Positions 1-8,256 of a DNA stretch of 64,000 nt are shown in pieces. The notes beneath the pieces are model-generated. The model saw only the letters and a list, made by a program, of their open reading frames with translations. It had not been told where the DNA came from and did not search any database. The translations under genes were made by a program, and so were the position numbers. Source of the stretch: Kribbella pratensis. Its GTDB lineage: Bacteria; Actinomycetota; Actinomycetes; Propionibacteriales; Kribbellaceae. Each line of letters opens with the position of its first letter. The first letter of the stretch is position 1. The stretch lies in contig NZ_SODU01000002.1 of NCBI RefSeq assembly GCF_004366075.1, forward strand, positions 1,550,758 through 1,614,757. The letters are read 5' to 3'.

Positions 1-104
1 CGTGCGACGCCGAGGTTTCGGTGAGCGCGGCAACGACCGACGGCCTCGGCTTCCCCGGCCGCGGCGAAGGCATCACCGCCATCGCCACCGCCCTCATCTA
101 CTGA
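1..104 (+). CDS. ispF: 2-C-methyl-D-erythritol 2,4-cyclodiphosphate synthase, C-terminal fragment
   Basis: Only the last 33 codons lie in the window, read in the frame starting at base 3 and ending with TGA at 102-104. They contain ATTDGLGFPGRGEGITA, which matches the conserved C-terminal signature of IspF (TTDGLGFTGRGEGIAA type). IspF is the MEP-pathway enzyme that cyclises CDP-methylerythritol 2-phosphate on the way to isoprenoids. In many actinobacteria cysS and rlmB follow ispF immediately on the same strand; here cysS begins only at 22960. The rest of the gene, and probably ispD, lie to the left of the window. Confidence 0.85.
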   Translation, partial: CDAEVSVSAATTDGLGFPGRGEGITAIATALIY

Positions 105-114
105 CCCCAACCCC

Positions 115-173
115 TCTTTGAGCACGCACCAACCAAATTCGCGCGCGATTTATGGTTGGTGGGGGCTCAAAGA
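115..173. repeat. Palindromic element, copy 1 (CACCAACCAAAT core)
   Basis: An interrupted inverted repeat sits between the convergent ispF and nitrilase genes. The outer arms TCTTTGAGC (115-123) and GCTCAAAGA (165-173) are perfect, and the inner arms CACCAACC and GGTTGGTG are also perfect. The core CACCAACCAAAT and its complement recur in the longer perfect palindrome at 61057-61113. The element reaches into the nitrilase gene and supplies its last codons and TAA stop. It could act as a bidirectional terminator or be a dispersed REP-like element. Confidence 0.7.
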
Positions 174-1127
174 TGCCACGGGATCCGGAGAGAAGCGGGC
201 GGCTCGGGGATCCAGTTCGTTGCCTTGGCGTTGGGTGATCGGGGCATAGAGCTCGGGGCGGCGGCCGCGGAGCCAGCGGCGGCCGGTCGCGAGGGGCACC
301 AGCTCGAGGTCGAGGTCCGCAACCACCACAGCCTCGGCAGGGACCGGGGTCTCCGCGACGATGCGGCCGTACGGGTCGAGGATCATCGCGTTCCCGGTGC
401 GCAGTTCGTCGTCGTCCCGGCCGACACCGTTGCTGAACAGCAGGAACATCCCGTTGTCGTGCGCGCGTGCCGGCAACCACCGCATCAGCCATTCCCGCCC
501 GCTCGGCCCGTTGAAGGCCTCCTCGATCGCCGCGCGGTCCCCGCTCGTCCACACCTCGAGCGGGATCGGCTTCATCCCGTGCGGGCTGCGCGAGTTCGTC
601 CCGCCGGTCTGGTGCGGCGCGATCAGGACCGTTGCGCCGAGCAACGCGGTGATCCGGACGTTCTCGACCAGGTTGTTGTCCCAGCAGATCAGTACGCCGG
701 CCCGGAAGCCCCACGGCGTGTCGAACACCGTGTACGACGATCCGCTCGCGATCTCCTCGTGCTCGAACGCATGCAGCTTCCGGTGCACGTGGACGGTTCC
801 GTCCGGCAAGCAGACGGCGTACGCGTTGAACAACGTGCCCTCGGCATCCTCGAGGAACCCGACCCCGATCCCGGCGTCCAGTTCCTTGGCGAGAGCAACA
901 ACCCGGCTGACCAGCGGTCCATCTGCAGGCTGGGCGAGTTCGTGCAGCCGGACGGGAGTGTGTCGCCGGAGATGCCAGTAGCCGAGCAAGCACATCTCCG
1001 GGAACACGATCAGCCGGGCGCCGTCGCCGACTGCCTGCCGGGCGAGACGCTCGACCGTCGCGAGATTGGCCGAGGGCTGGTCAGGGGTCGGCTCGAACTG
1101 CACGACAGCGGCGCGAAAGGACGTCAT
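150..1127 (-). CDS. Carbon-nitrogen hydrolase (nitrilase superfamily)
   Basis: A cytoplasmic amidase/nitrilase-type hydrolase of 325 residues. The Glu-Lys-Cys triad is visible: Glu44 in VFPEMC, Lys117 in HRKLH and Cys148 in LICWDN. The family cleaves non-peptide C-N bonds such as amides, carbamoyl groups or nitriles; the substrate cannot be told from the sequence. The start chosen is the ATG giving MTSFRAAVVQFEP, where family members normally begin; a GTG eight codons upstream (1151) is possible. It is divergent from a LysR gene, which probably regulates it. The C-terminus (about SLSPHQP) and the stop codon are encoded by the palindromic element at 115-173, so the native 3' end may have been replaced. 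Confidence 0.85.
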   Translation of the reverse strand: MTSFRAAVVQFEPTPDQPSANLATVERLARQAVGDGARLIVFPEMCLLGYWHLRRHTPVRLHELAQPADGPLVSRVVALAKELDAGIGVGFLEDAEGTLFNAYAVCLPDGTVHVHRKLHAFEHEEIASGSSYTVFDTPWGFRAGVLICWDNNLVENVRITALLGATVLIAPHQTGGTNSRSPHGMKPIPLEVWTSGDRAAIEEAFNGPSGREWLMRWLPARAHDNGMFLLFSNGVGRDDDELRTGNAMILDPYGRIVAETPVPAEAVVVADLDLELVPLATGRRWLRGRRPELYAPITQRQGNELDPRAARFSPDPVASLSPHQP

Positions 1128-1185
1128 ACGACCATCGAAACGCCGAGGCACCTATGACGTCCAATAGCGGTTCGCAGAGGTTCCA

Positions 1186-1191
1186 TATCCT
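1186..1191 (+). promoter_or_regulatory. -10 element for the LysR gene, leaderless geometry
   Basis: TATCCT is followed by exactly six bases (GGGGTT) and then the ATG at 1198, so transcription would start at or next to the start codon. No Shine-Dalgarno position is left. No convincing -35 is visible. Confidence 0.5.
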
Positions 1192-1197
1192 GGGGTT

Positions 1198-2064
1198 ATG
1201 GATCTCCGTCTGCTGCGGGCGTTCGTCACGGTGGCCAGGCTGCGGAACTTCGGGGCCGCGGCCGTTGAGTTGTCGACCAGTCAGCCCGCGCTGACCAAGC
1301 AGATCCAGGTGCTGGAGCGCAGGGTCGGCTCGGTGCTGTTCAGCCGCGGCAGGCACGGCGCGCGGTTGACCCCGGCCGGGGAACTGCTGCTCCCTGACGC
1401 TCTGGAGTTGCTGGACCGGTCAGAGGCCTTCGAGCGACGGGCCGTTCAGGTGGCGTCCGGGACCGAGGGCTCGCTGGCGATCGGGTTCGGGTTGTCGGGG
1501 ATCGAGCTGGCGCCGCGGGCGGTTGCGCTGTTCCGGAGCCGGTGGCCGGGAGTGACGATCTCGCTCGAGAACATGTCCTCGGCGGTGCAGTGCGAGCGGC
1601 TGCTGGCCGGGAGCCTGCAGATCGGGTTCGTACGGTTGCCGGTGCCGGCCGGCCTCGAGCACCTTCGGTTACGACGGGATCGCCTCACCCTCGCCGTACC
1701 GGCCGACCAGCAGCTGCCGCGTGATCTGGCCGGCTGGATCGACGGGCGGCCGCTGGTCCGCCTGACACCGGATCGTGGACCGGGACTGACCGCTCAGATC
1801 AACACGCTGTACGCCGAACTTGGTTGCCACCCGCAAATACTCCAAGAGGCCGGCGACCTGCAGACCGTCCTCGCCCTGACGGCAGCCGGTGCCGGGCCGG
1901 CCGTCGTACCGCAGACCGCCGAGCGGATCGCGCCGCCCGAGGTCCGCCTCGTCCCACTCCCCGGCCGCGCGGCCACCTGGTGGATCGGTACCGCCTGGGC
2001 CACCAGAACCCCGCTCACCGAACGCTTCGTGAAAGCCGCCGCCGAGGTGGCACGCAACCGCTGA
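1198..2064 (+). CDS. LysR family transcriptional regulator
   Basis: A 288-residue regulator of normal LysR length. The N-terminal winged helix-turn-helix covers about residues 1-60: MDLRLLRAFVTVARLRNFG, then ELSTSQPALTKQIQVLE as the recognition region. A periplasmic-binding-protein-like effector domain follows from about residue 88. It is transcribed away from the nitrilase across a 70-bp gap, the classical arrangement in which LysR controls its divergent neighbour and itself. The effector is unknown. Its TGA (2062-2064) directly abuts the stop codon of the convergent M1 peptidase gene. Confidence 0.9.
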   Translation: MDLRLLRAFVTVARLRNFGAAAVELSTSQPALTKQIQVLERRVGSVLFSRGRHGARLTPAGELLLPDALELLDRSEAFERRAVQVASGTEGSLAIGFGLSGIELAPRAVALFRSRWPGVTISLENMSSAVQCERLLAGSLQIGFVRLPVPAGLEHLRLRRDRLTLAVPADQQLPRDLAGWIDGRPLVRLTPDRGPGLTAQINTLYAELGCHPQILQEAGDLQTVLALTAAGAGPAVVPQTAERIAPPEVRLVPLPGRAATWWIGTAWATRTPLTERFVKAAAEVARNR

Positions 2065-3369
2065 TCAGCGTCGTCTGGGGAGTGGTGGGAGTTCGTAGGA
2101 GTCCAGCCAGGCGGCGAACAGGTGGCGTAGGGACTGCTCGTCGGGGCTGAACGTGGTGGCGAGGGCGATGAAGTCGGCTGTGGTGACCGACCCGTGCCGG
2201 TGCGTCTTGGTCCAGGTACGGAGGAGGTCGAAGAACGCGTCGTCGCCGAGGTGCTTGCGCAGTACGTGCAGGGTGAGCGCGCCGCGCTTGTAGAGGCGGT
2301 CGTCGAACATCAGGTCCGGGCCTGGGTCCGACAGCATCAGGTCCTGTGGCAGGCCCTTCAACCGCGTGTGCGCCTTGGCTGCTTGCTGGTCGGCGGAGAG
2401 TCCGCGTGACTCCTCCGACCACAGCCACTCGGCGTAGCAGGCGAAGCCCTCGTTCAGCCAGATGTGCTGCCAGTTCGCCGGGGTCAGGCTGTTCCCGAAC
2501 CACTGGTGCGCCAGCTCGTGCGCGACCAGCCGCTCCGACCCGTTCCGGCCGTCGACGTGGTTGCTGCCGAACACCGAGATGCCCTGCGCCTCGAGCGGGA
2601 TCTCCAGCGGATCGTCGGTCACCACGACCGTGTACCCACCGAACGGGTACGGCCCGAACTGCTTGCAGAACAGCTTCATCATGTCCTGCTGGCGCCCGAA
2701 GTCGTGCCGGAACTCGCGGTTCCGCGCGGCCGGCAGCACGCCGCGGATCGTCACAGGCGACGCGGCCAGGTCCACCTCGTCGTACCGCCCGATCTGCACG
2801 GTCGCGAGGTACGTCGCCATCGGCGCGGCCTGATCGAAAACCCACGTCGTACGGCTCGCCTTCACCCGGCGTGACACCAGCCGCCCGTTCGCGACGACCT
2901 GGTACGGCGAGTCCGTGGTGATCGAGATCCGGTAGTGCGCCTTGTCGCCGGGGTGGTCGTTGCACGGGAACCAGGTGGCCGCACCGCTCGGCTGGCTGGC
3001 GACGATCACGCCCTCGGTGAGCTCTTCCCAACCGAGCTCGCCCCACGGGCTGTCCTCGGGCCTCGGGTTCCCGTTGTACTGGACGTCGACCGAGAACTCG
3101 GCGCCGTCCGGGATCGTCGTCGCCGGGGTGATGTGCAGCTTGCCGCCACGATGGACGTACCGCTGCGGCCGGCGGCCGTTCACCGACACCTTCGACACCC
3201 GGAGCCCGGACAGGTCGAGGCTGAGGCGCGAGAGCGCCTGGGTGGCGAATGCCGTGATCGTCGCCTTGCCGGTCAGCCGGTTGCTGCTGACCCGGTAGTC
3301 CAGGTCCAGCTCGTACGACTCGACCTTGTAGTCGTTGCTTCCGTGGCTGGGCACATACGGGTCAACCAT
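2065..3369 (-). CDS. M1 family zinc metallopeptidase, short form
   Basis: A gluzincin aminopeptidase of 434 residues starting at MVDPYVPSHG. The zinc site reads AHELAHQWFGN (HEXXH at about residues 284-288) with the third ligand in LNEGFACYAEW, 18 residues downstream. The exopeptidase motif, usually GxMEN, reads EAQGIS here. The N-terminal M1 beta domain is present, but the long C-terminal helical domain of PepN-type enzymes (about 850 residues) is missing. There is no signal peptide. Start and NRPS stop share a base (TGATG), so translation is coupled to the NRPS upstream. From memory, epsilon-poly-lysine producers use a zinc aminopeptidase to degrade the polymer, so trimming or self-protection is a plausible role; this is inference. 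Confidence 0.85.
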   Translation of the reverse strand: MVDPYVPSHGSNDYKVESYELDLDYRVSSNRLTGKATITAFATQALSRLSLDLSGLRVSKVSVNGRRPQRYVHRGGKLHITPATTIPDGAEFSVDVQYNGNPRPEDSPWGELGWEELTEGVIVASQPSGAATWFPCNDHPGDKAHYRISITTDSPYQVVANGRLVSRRVKASRTTWVFDQAAPMATYLATVQIGRYDEVDLAASPVTIRGVLPAARNREFRHDFGRQQDMMKLFCKQFGPYPFGGYTVVVTDDPLEIPLEAQGISVFGSNHVDGRNGSERLVAHELAHQWFGNSLTPANWQHIWLNEGFACYAEWLWSEESRGLSADQQAAKAHTRLKGLPQDLMLSDPGPDLMFDDRLYKRGALTLHVLRKHLGDDAFFDLLRTWTKTHRHGSVTTADFIALATTFSPDEQSLRHLFAAWLDSYELPPLPRRR

Positions 3370-6300
3370 CAGTCCTGCCAGGGACCGATCGGGTTCCCGG
3401 CCCACCGGGTACCCGCCGGCACACCTTCACCACGCATCACGAGAGACACCGGCCCGATGGTAGCTCCTGCTCCTACCTCGGCCGCCGGAAGGACGATGCC
3501 GTGCGGGCCGAGGGTTGCCCCGGCCCCGAAGGTGACTGTGTTCATGGAGAGAACTCGATCATGAAACAGGTGCGTTTGCAGCACACAACCGCGATTCACC
3601 GTGGCCCCGTCGCCCAGGGTGACCAGATCTGCCTCCGGCAACCAGTACGTCTCGCACCAGACGCCCTTGCCGATCTTCGCTCCGAGTGACCGCAGCCAGA
3701 GCGTGAGGACCGGCGTGCCGGCGGCGGCGTTCGCGAACCACGGCGCGGCGACCAGCTCGACGAAGCTGTCGACCACCTCGTTGCGCCAGACGAACGAGCT
3801 CCACAACGGGTACTCGACGGCTCTCGTCCGGCCGACGATGACCCATTTCGCGACCGTCGCCATCCCGCCCGCGACCGCGCCGGCCGCGAGGATGACCGCG
3901 CCGGACAGCAGCATCGTCCACCACGGACCCAGCCAGAGGTCGAGCGCCTGCAGCGCGAACAGCACGCCGAGGGCGATGAGCACCGTGCACATCATCGGGA
4001 CGAACCGGCACAGCTCGACGAGCGCGCGGGCGACCTTGAGCTTGTACGGCGGGTTGAACGTGCGGCTCTGATCACCCGAGACGGTCTGCCGGCGCAGCTT
4101 CACCGGTGGCGAACCGAGCCACGACGTACCGGCCTTGGACTTCTTCGGGGCCGCGGACAGCACGGCGACCAGGCCGTTCTTCGGGACGCTCCGCCCGGGC
4201 GCGGTCATCCCGGAGTTGCCGAGGAAGGCACGCTTGCCGACCTTCGCGCCGGCCACGTGCAGCCAGCCGCCGCCGAGCTCGTACGACGCGATCATTGTGT
4301 CGTCGGCCAGGAACGCGCCCTCGCCGACGGTGGTCATCTTCGGCAGCAGCAGGACCGTCGACGCCTCGACGTCGCGGCCGATCTTCGCGCCCAGCGCGCG
4401 CAGCCACCACGGGGTCAGCAGGCTCGCGTACAGCGGGAAGAGCAGTGTGCGCGCGGAGTCGAGGAGCCGCTCGGTCGCCCAGACCTGCCACCCGATCCGG
4501 CTGCGGACCGGGTAGTGGCCGGGCTTGATCCCGATGCCGAGGAGCCGTACGCCGATCAGCGTGAGGACCGTGATGGTGGCGAACCCGACCAGCGTCATCA
4601 ACGGGATCGCGCCCAGCGCGTGCAGCGCCGCGTCCGGCAGTGTCTGGGTGCCGCGCAGCGCGTAGCCGAGGACGACGAACGCCGTAGCGGCCCCCGCGAC
4701 CGGGATCAGGGACATGAGCGCGGACTGGGCGCCGTACGCCGCAACCCACCACGGAGCGCGCGCGGGACGGTGGTCCGGCCACGGGTGCCGCGCGCGACCG
4801 ATCCTTGCCGCGGGCGAGCCGGACCAGCGCTCGTTGTCGGGCACCTTGCCGGAGACGGCCGAGCCGGCCATGATCTCGGCGCTCCGGCCGATCTCTGCGC
4901 CCGGGAGCAGCGTGCTGCGGGAACCGACGACCGCATCGGGGCCGACGGAGATGTGTCCGACGTGCAGCCGATCGCCGTCGATCCAGTAGCCGGCCAGGTC
5001 GACCTCGGGCTCGATCGAGGCGCCGCGGCCCATGGTGAGCATGCCGGTCACCGGTGGCAGCGTGTGCAGGTCGACGCCGCGGCCGACCTTCGCGCCGAGC
5101 GCGCGGGCGTAGTAGGCGATCCAGGGCGCGCCTGCCAGATTGGCGGCGCCGGCCGCGTCGGCGAGGTTCTCGGCGGCCCAGAGCCGGACGTGGACGCTGC
5201 CGCCTCGTGGATAGGTGCCCGGTTTCAGGCCGCGGAGCAGGATCCGGGCGCCGACGACCGCGATGCCCATCCGGCCCGCCGGGCTGATCAGGATCAGCCA
5301 GCCGGCCAGGATCCACCACCAGGACACGGTCCGCGCCCAGGGGAGCGGCTCGATCAGCGCGGCGAGGAGGTTGTTCAGCGTGAACACGTAGACCAGCCAG
5401 CGGACACCGACGACGGTCTGCAGGATCAGCGTCAGCGCGGTCTGCAGGAGTTGCGTGCTCTTCGGCGTCGGCCGGATCTCCCGCAGCTCGACCGGCTCGA
5501 GGGCTGCGGGCTTGAAGTCGTCGAGCCGCTCGGCGAGCGCCCCTAGGCGCGGGTACTCATAGATGTCGCCGACCGTGACGTCCGGAAACCGCTCGCGGAG
5601 CGCCGAGACCAGCTGCGCCGCGGCGAGGCTTCCGCCGCCGTGCAGGAAGAAGTCGTTGTCGGGTCCGGTGACCTTGGCGCCAAGGATCTTCGTCCAGCGT
5701 TCGGCCAGCCAGCCTGCGGTGCCGTCCAGCTCGACGGCCGGGCTGTCGCCGTCCATTCCGGGCAGTGGCCAGGGGAGCGCGTTGCGGTCGACCTTGCCGG
5801 AGGTCCGGGTCGGCAGTGTGTCGACGACCGCCAGCAGCGGCACGAGCGCGGCGGGCAGCGCTTCACGCAGACGCTCGGTGGCCTTCGCGTTGTCGAAGGT
5901 GGCGGCCTCGTCCGGTACGACGTACCCGACGAGGAGCTGATTGCCCGCGGCGCTGTTGCGTACGGCGGCCGCGGCGCCGGAGACACCAGGGAGGGCCTGC
6001 AGAGCGGCGTCGACCTCGCCGAGCTCGATCCGGCGGCCGCCGAGCTTGACCTGCTCGTCGGCGCGTCCCTGGAACAGCAGGCCCAACGGGTCGGACCGCA
6101 CCAGGTCGCCGCTGCGGTAGGCGCGGTCCCAGCCGAGGGCCGGCATCGGGGCGAACTTCTCGGCGTCCTTGGCCGGGTCGAGATACCGGGCCAGGCCGAC
6201 GCCGCCGATGATCAACTCACCGATCTCCCCGTCGGCGACTTCATTGCCTGCGGCATCTACAACGGCGAGGTCCCAGCCGTCCAGCGGGAGGCCGATCCGG

Positions 6301-7301
6301 ACCGGCCCTTCGCCGGTGAGGCGGGCGGCGCACGCCACCACGGTGGCCTCGGTCGGGCCGTAGGTGTTCCAGACCTCGCGGCCTTCGATCGCCAGGCGTT
6401 CGGCCAGCTCCGGCGGGCAGGCCTCACCGCCGAAGATCAGCAGCCGGACCTGATCCAGGGCGTCCGGTGGCCAGAGCGCGGCCAGCGTCGGCACGGTCGA
6501 GACGATAGTGATGCCCTGGGCAACCAACCACGGGCCGAGGTCCATACCGGTGCGAACCAGTGAACGTGGTGCGGGCACGAGGCAGGCGCCGTACCGCCAG
6601 GCCAGCCACATCTCCTCGCAGGACGCGTCGAACGCGACGGACAGGCCGGCCAGGACCCGGTCGTCGGGCCCGATCGGCTCGTCCTGCAGGAACAGGCGGG
6701 CCTCGGCGTCGACGAACGCGGCCGCCGATCGGTGCGTGACGGCGACACCTTTCGGTACGCCGGTCGAGCCCGAGGTGAAGATGATCCACGCGTCGTCGGT
6801 CGGCTCCGGGCCGGTGCTGCCGCGCGGCGAATTCGTCGTACTCGTGGCATCCATGCGAGCCGAGTACGGATAGTCGAAGGCGCCGTTGGCCGCGTCGTTG
6901 TCGGCCAGCGGCGCCTGCTGCGGACGGGTGATCGTGAGCTCGAGCTCGTCGCCGACCGTGGCCGCGACGGCTGCCTCACCGAAAACGAGTTCGGCACGCT
7001 CCTCCGGGTCGTCGGCGTCGACCGGGACGTACGCCGCGCCTGCTTGCAGGGTGCCGAGAATCGCGACGTACAGGTCGTTGTGCCCCGACGAGATCCGGAT
7101 CCCGACGCGATCGCCGGGTCCGATACCCGAGGCGGTCAACCGGCCCGCGAACTTGGTGGTCTGCGCCAGCAGTTCGCGATAACTCAGGCTGACGCTGCCG
7201 TCGTCGAGTGCGGGTTCGTCAGCGTACTTGGCGGCTGTCTCCTCGAGCACATCCACCAACGTCCGCGAGGCTGTCGCCAGGTCCCCGCGTCGCAACGTCA
7301 C
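3369..7301 (-). CDS. Pls-type membrane NRPS (A-T plus three tandem terminal domains); likely poly-amino-acid synthetase
   Basis: A 1310-residue single-module NRPS. Residues 1-510 form an adenylation domain: FTSGSTGVPKG, NTYGPTE, YRSGDL and the A10 lysine in SGKVDRNAL (Lys503). A carrier domain follows (FFLHGGGSLAAAQ, Ser558). The rest is three membrane-helix pairs, each followed by a soluble hexapeptide-repeat-like domain (LGAKVGRGV, LGAKIGRDV, LGAKIGKGV). This is the architecture of epsilon-poly-L-lysine synthetase (about 1319 residues). The specificity residues read by eye are D225 A226 E229 S268 I289 G291 T313 V321 V322 K503, close to lysine codes of the DAESIGxVxK type. There is no thioesterase. 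The start is GTG. Product identity (lysine, diaminobutyrate, ornithine or other) is not proven. Confidence 0.88.
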   Translation of the reverse strand: MTLRRGDLATASRTLVDVLEETAAKYADEPALDDGSVSLSYRELLAQTTKFAGRLTASGIGPGDRVGIRISSGHNDLYVAILGTLQAGAAYVPVDADDPEERAELVFGEAAVAATVGDELELTITRPQQAPLADNDAANGAFDYPYSARMDATSTTNSPRGSTGPEPTDDAWIIFTSGSTGVPKGVAVTHRSAAAFVDAEARLFLQDEPIGPDDRVLAGLSVAFDASCEEMWLAWRYGACLVPAPRSLVRTGMDLGPWLVAQGITIVSTVPTLAALWPPDALDQVRLLIFGGEACPPELAERLAIEGREVWNTYGPTEATVVACAARLTGEGPVRIGLPLDGWDLAVVDAAGNEVADGEIGELIIGGVGLARYLDPAKDAEKFAPMPALGWDRAYRSGDLVRSDPLGLLFQGRADEQVKLGGRRIELGEVDAALQALPGVSGAAAAVRNSAAGNQLLVGYVVPDEAATFDNAKATERLREALPAALVPLLAVVDTLPTRTSGKVDRNALPWPLPGMDGDSPAVELDGTAGWLAERWTKILGAKVTGPDNDFFLHGGGSLAAAQLVSALRERFPDVTVGDIYEYPRLGALAERLDDFKPAALEPVELREIRPTPKSTQLLQTALTLILQTVVGVRWLVYVFTLNNLLAALIEPLPWARTVSWWWILAGWLILISPAGRMGIAVVGARILLRGLKPGTYPRGGSVHVRLWAAENLADAAGAANLAGAPWIAYYARALGAKVGRGVDLHTLPPVTGMLTMGRGASIEPEVDLAGYWIDGDRLHVGHISVGPDAVVGSRSTLLPGAEIGRSAEIMAGSAVSGKVPDNERWSGSPAARIGRARHPWPDHRPARAPWWVAAYGAQSALMSLIPVAGAATAFVVLGYALRGTQTLPDAALHALGAIPLMTLVGFATITVLTLIGVRLLGIGIKPGHYPVRSRIGWQVWATERLLDSARTLLFPLYASLLTPWWLRALGAKIGRDVEASTVLLLPKMTTVGEGAFLADDTMIASYELGGGWLHVAGAKVGKRAFLGNSGMTAPGRSVPKNGLVAVLSAAPKKSKAGTSWLGSPPVKLRRQTVSGDQSRTFNPPYKLKVARALVELCRFVPMMCTVLIALGVLFALQALDLWLGPWWTMLLSGAVILAAGAVAGGMATVAKWVIVGRTRAVEYPLWSSFVWRNEVVDSFVELVAAPWFANAAAGTPVLTLWLRSLGAKIGKGVWCETYWLPEADLVTLGDGATVNRGCVLQTHLFHDRVLSMNTVTFGAGATLGPHGIVLPAAEVGAGATIGPVSLVMRGEGVPAGTRWAGNPIGPWQD

Positions 7302-7307
7302 GGGCGG

Positions 7308-7313
7308 ATACTA
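7308..7313 (-). promoter_or_regulatory. -10 element for the Pls-type NRPS gene
   Basis: On the minus strand TAGTAT is followed by six bases (CCGCCC) and the GTG start at 7301. This is leaderless geometry and supports GTG as the true start. No clear -35 is seen. Confidence 0.5.
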
Positions 7314-7452
7314 CGCCGCCCAGTTACGGCTTGGATAACTCGAAGCGAACACGTGGGGATGCCCATCAATCGCTTGCTCACACCCAGGAGTGCCTCACAC
7401 GGGGACGTTGATGGAGTTGTCGCGGGTCGTGGTGCGGGGCGGCTTGGTCATG

Positions 7453-7478
7453 CCGGCGACGGTAAGTCCGGTCGCCGG
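7453..7478 (-). terminator. Possible hairpin terminator after the FHA gene
   Basis: An 8-bp perfect stem, CCGGCGAC (7453-7460) and GTCGCCGG (7471-7478), with a 10-base loop lies about 15 bases past the stop of the FHA gene. It has no T-tract. The remaining gap to the NRPS start (7314-7452) shows no recognisable gene. Confidence 0.4.
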
Positions 7479-7493
7479 GGACCCCTCCCGAAC

Positions 7494-8255
7494 TCAGTCC
7501 AGTAGGTCGAGGTCCGCGGGGACCAGTGTGGTGCTCAGCAGCAGTTCCCGGAACATGTTGTCGTTCAGGGCGTTGCCGACCGGCTCACCGACCTCTTCAC
7601 GAGTCAGGCCGGGTACGCCGTCCCGCGACAGCCGACTGCGGACGTTCGAGACCAGGTGCTCGACCCGCTTGGCGGTCCAGCTCTCCGTCGGCTGCAGCTC
7701 GGCCAGCTGGTCCGCGGCCTGTCGCCAGGACAGCGGCAGCGGGTGCAGGTCGTGCAGCAGGTAGCGCTGGCCGACCACGATCAACGCGAGCTTCTCAGCC
7801 GGAGACAGCTGCCAGACGCGCGGCGGGTGCGTTGACTCACGTGGCCGCGGTACGGGGCGAGTCCCGCTGTCGCCCACGACGTACACCTCCAGGAGGTGCT
7901 CGCGCCCGCTGGAGCCCTGTACGAACAGCGGTGTGTAACCAGCCGCGAGAGGTATCGGGTCCTCGCCGGCGAACAGCGTCCGCTGACGTGGGAACCGCAC
8001 GGGCAGTCGCCCGGTCACTGCGACGTACCACTGACCGCTGCGGTGGCTGATCGAGCCGTGCATCCGGCTGACGCGCGGATCGTCCTCGCCGATGCAGACA
8101 TGCACCTCGGGACGGTTGCGTCCGAACAGGATCGTCCGGTGTGGTCCGGCGTCGAGGCTGACACCACCTGCGACGCTCAGCACGAAGATGGTGCCCGGCT
8201 TCGCATCAGGTACGCCGCGGGACAGGCTGGCCTGGTTCGGAGGGAGACGCTCCAT
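7494..8255 (-). CDS. FHA domain protein
   Basis: A 253-residue cytoplasmic protein. An FHA fold spans about residues 25-115, with the phosphothreonine-binding signature FGRNRPEVHV then DPRVSRMHGSI (the Gly-Arg and Ser-x-x-His pattern). The C-terminal half is helical and unrecognised. The gene lies one base downstream of the Ser/Thr kinase stop, so the two are almost certainly one operon. FHA domains read phosphothreonine marks, so it is probably a substrate or effector of the adjacent kinase. It has no membrane segment and no catalytic domain that I recognise. Confidence 0.85.
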   Translation of the reverse strand: MERLPPNQASLSRGVPDAKPGTIFVLSVAGGVSLDAGPHRTILFGRNRPEVHVCIGEDDPRVSRMHGSISHRSGQWYVAVTGRLPVRFPRQRTLFAGEDPIPLAAGYTPLFVQGSSGREHLLEVYVVGDSGTRPVPRPRESTHPPRVWQLSPAEKLALIVVGQRYLLHDLHPLPLSWRQAADQLAELQPTESWTAKRVEHLVSNVRSRLSRDGVPGLTREEVGEPVGNALNDNMFRELLLSTTLVPADLDLLD

Positions 8256-8256
8256 C

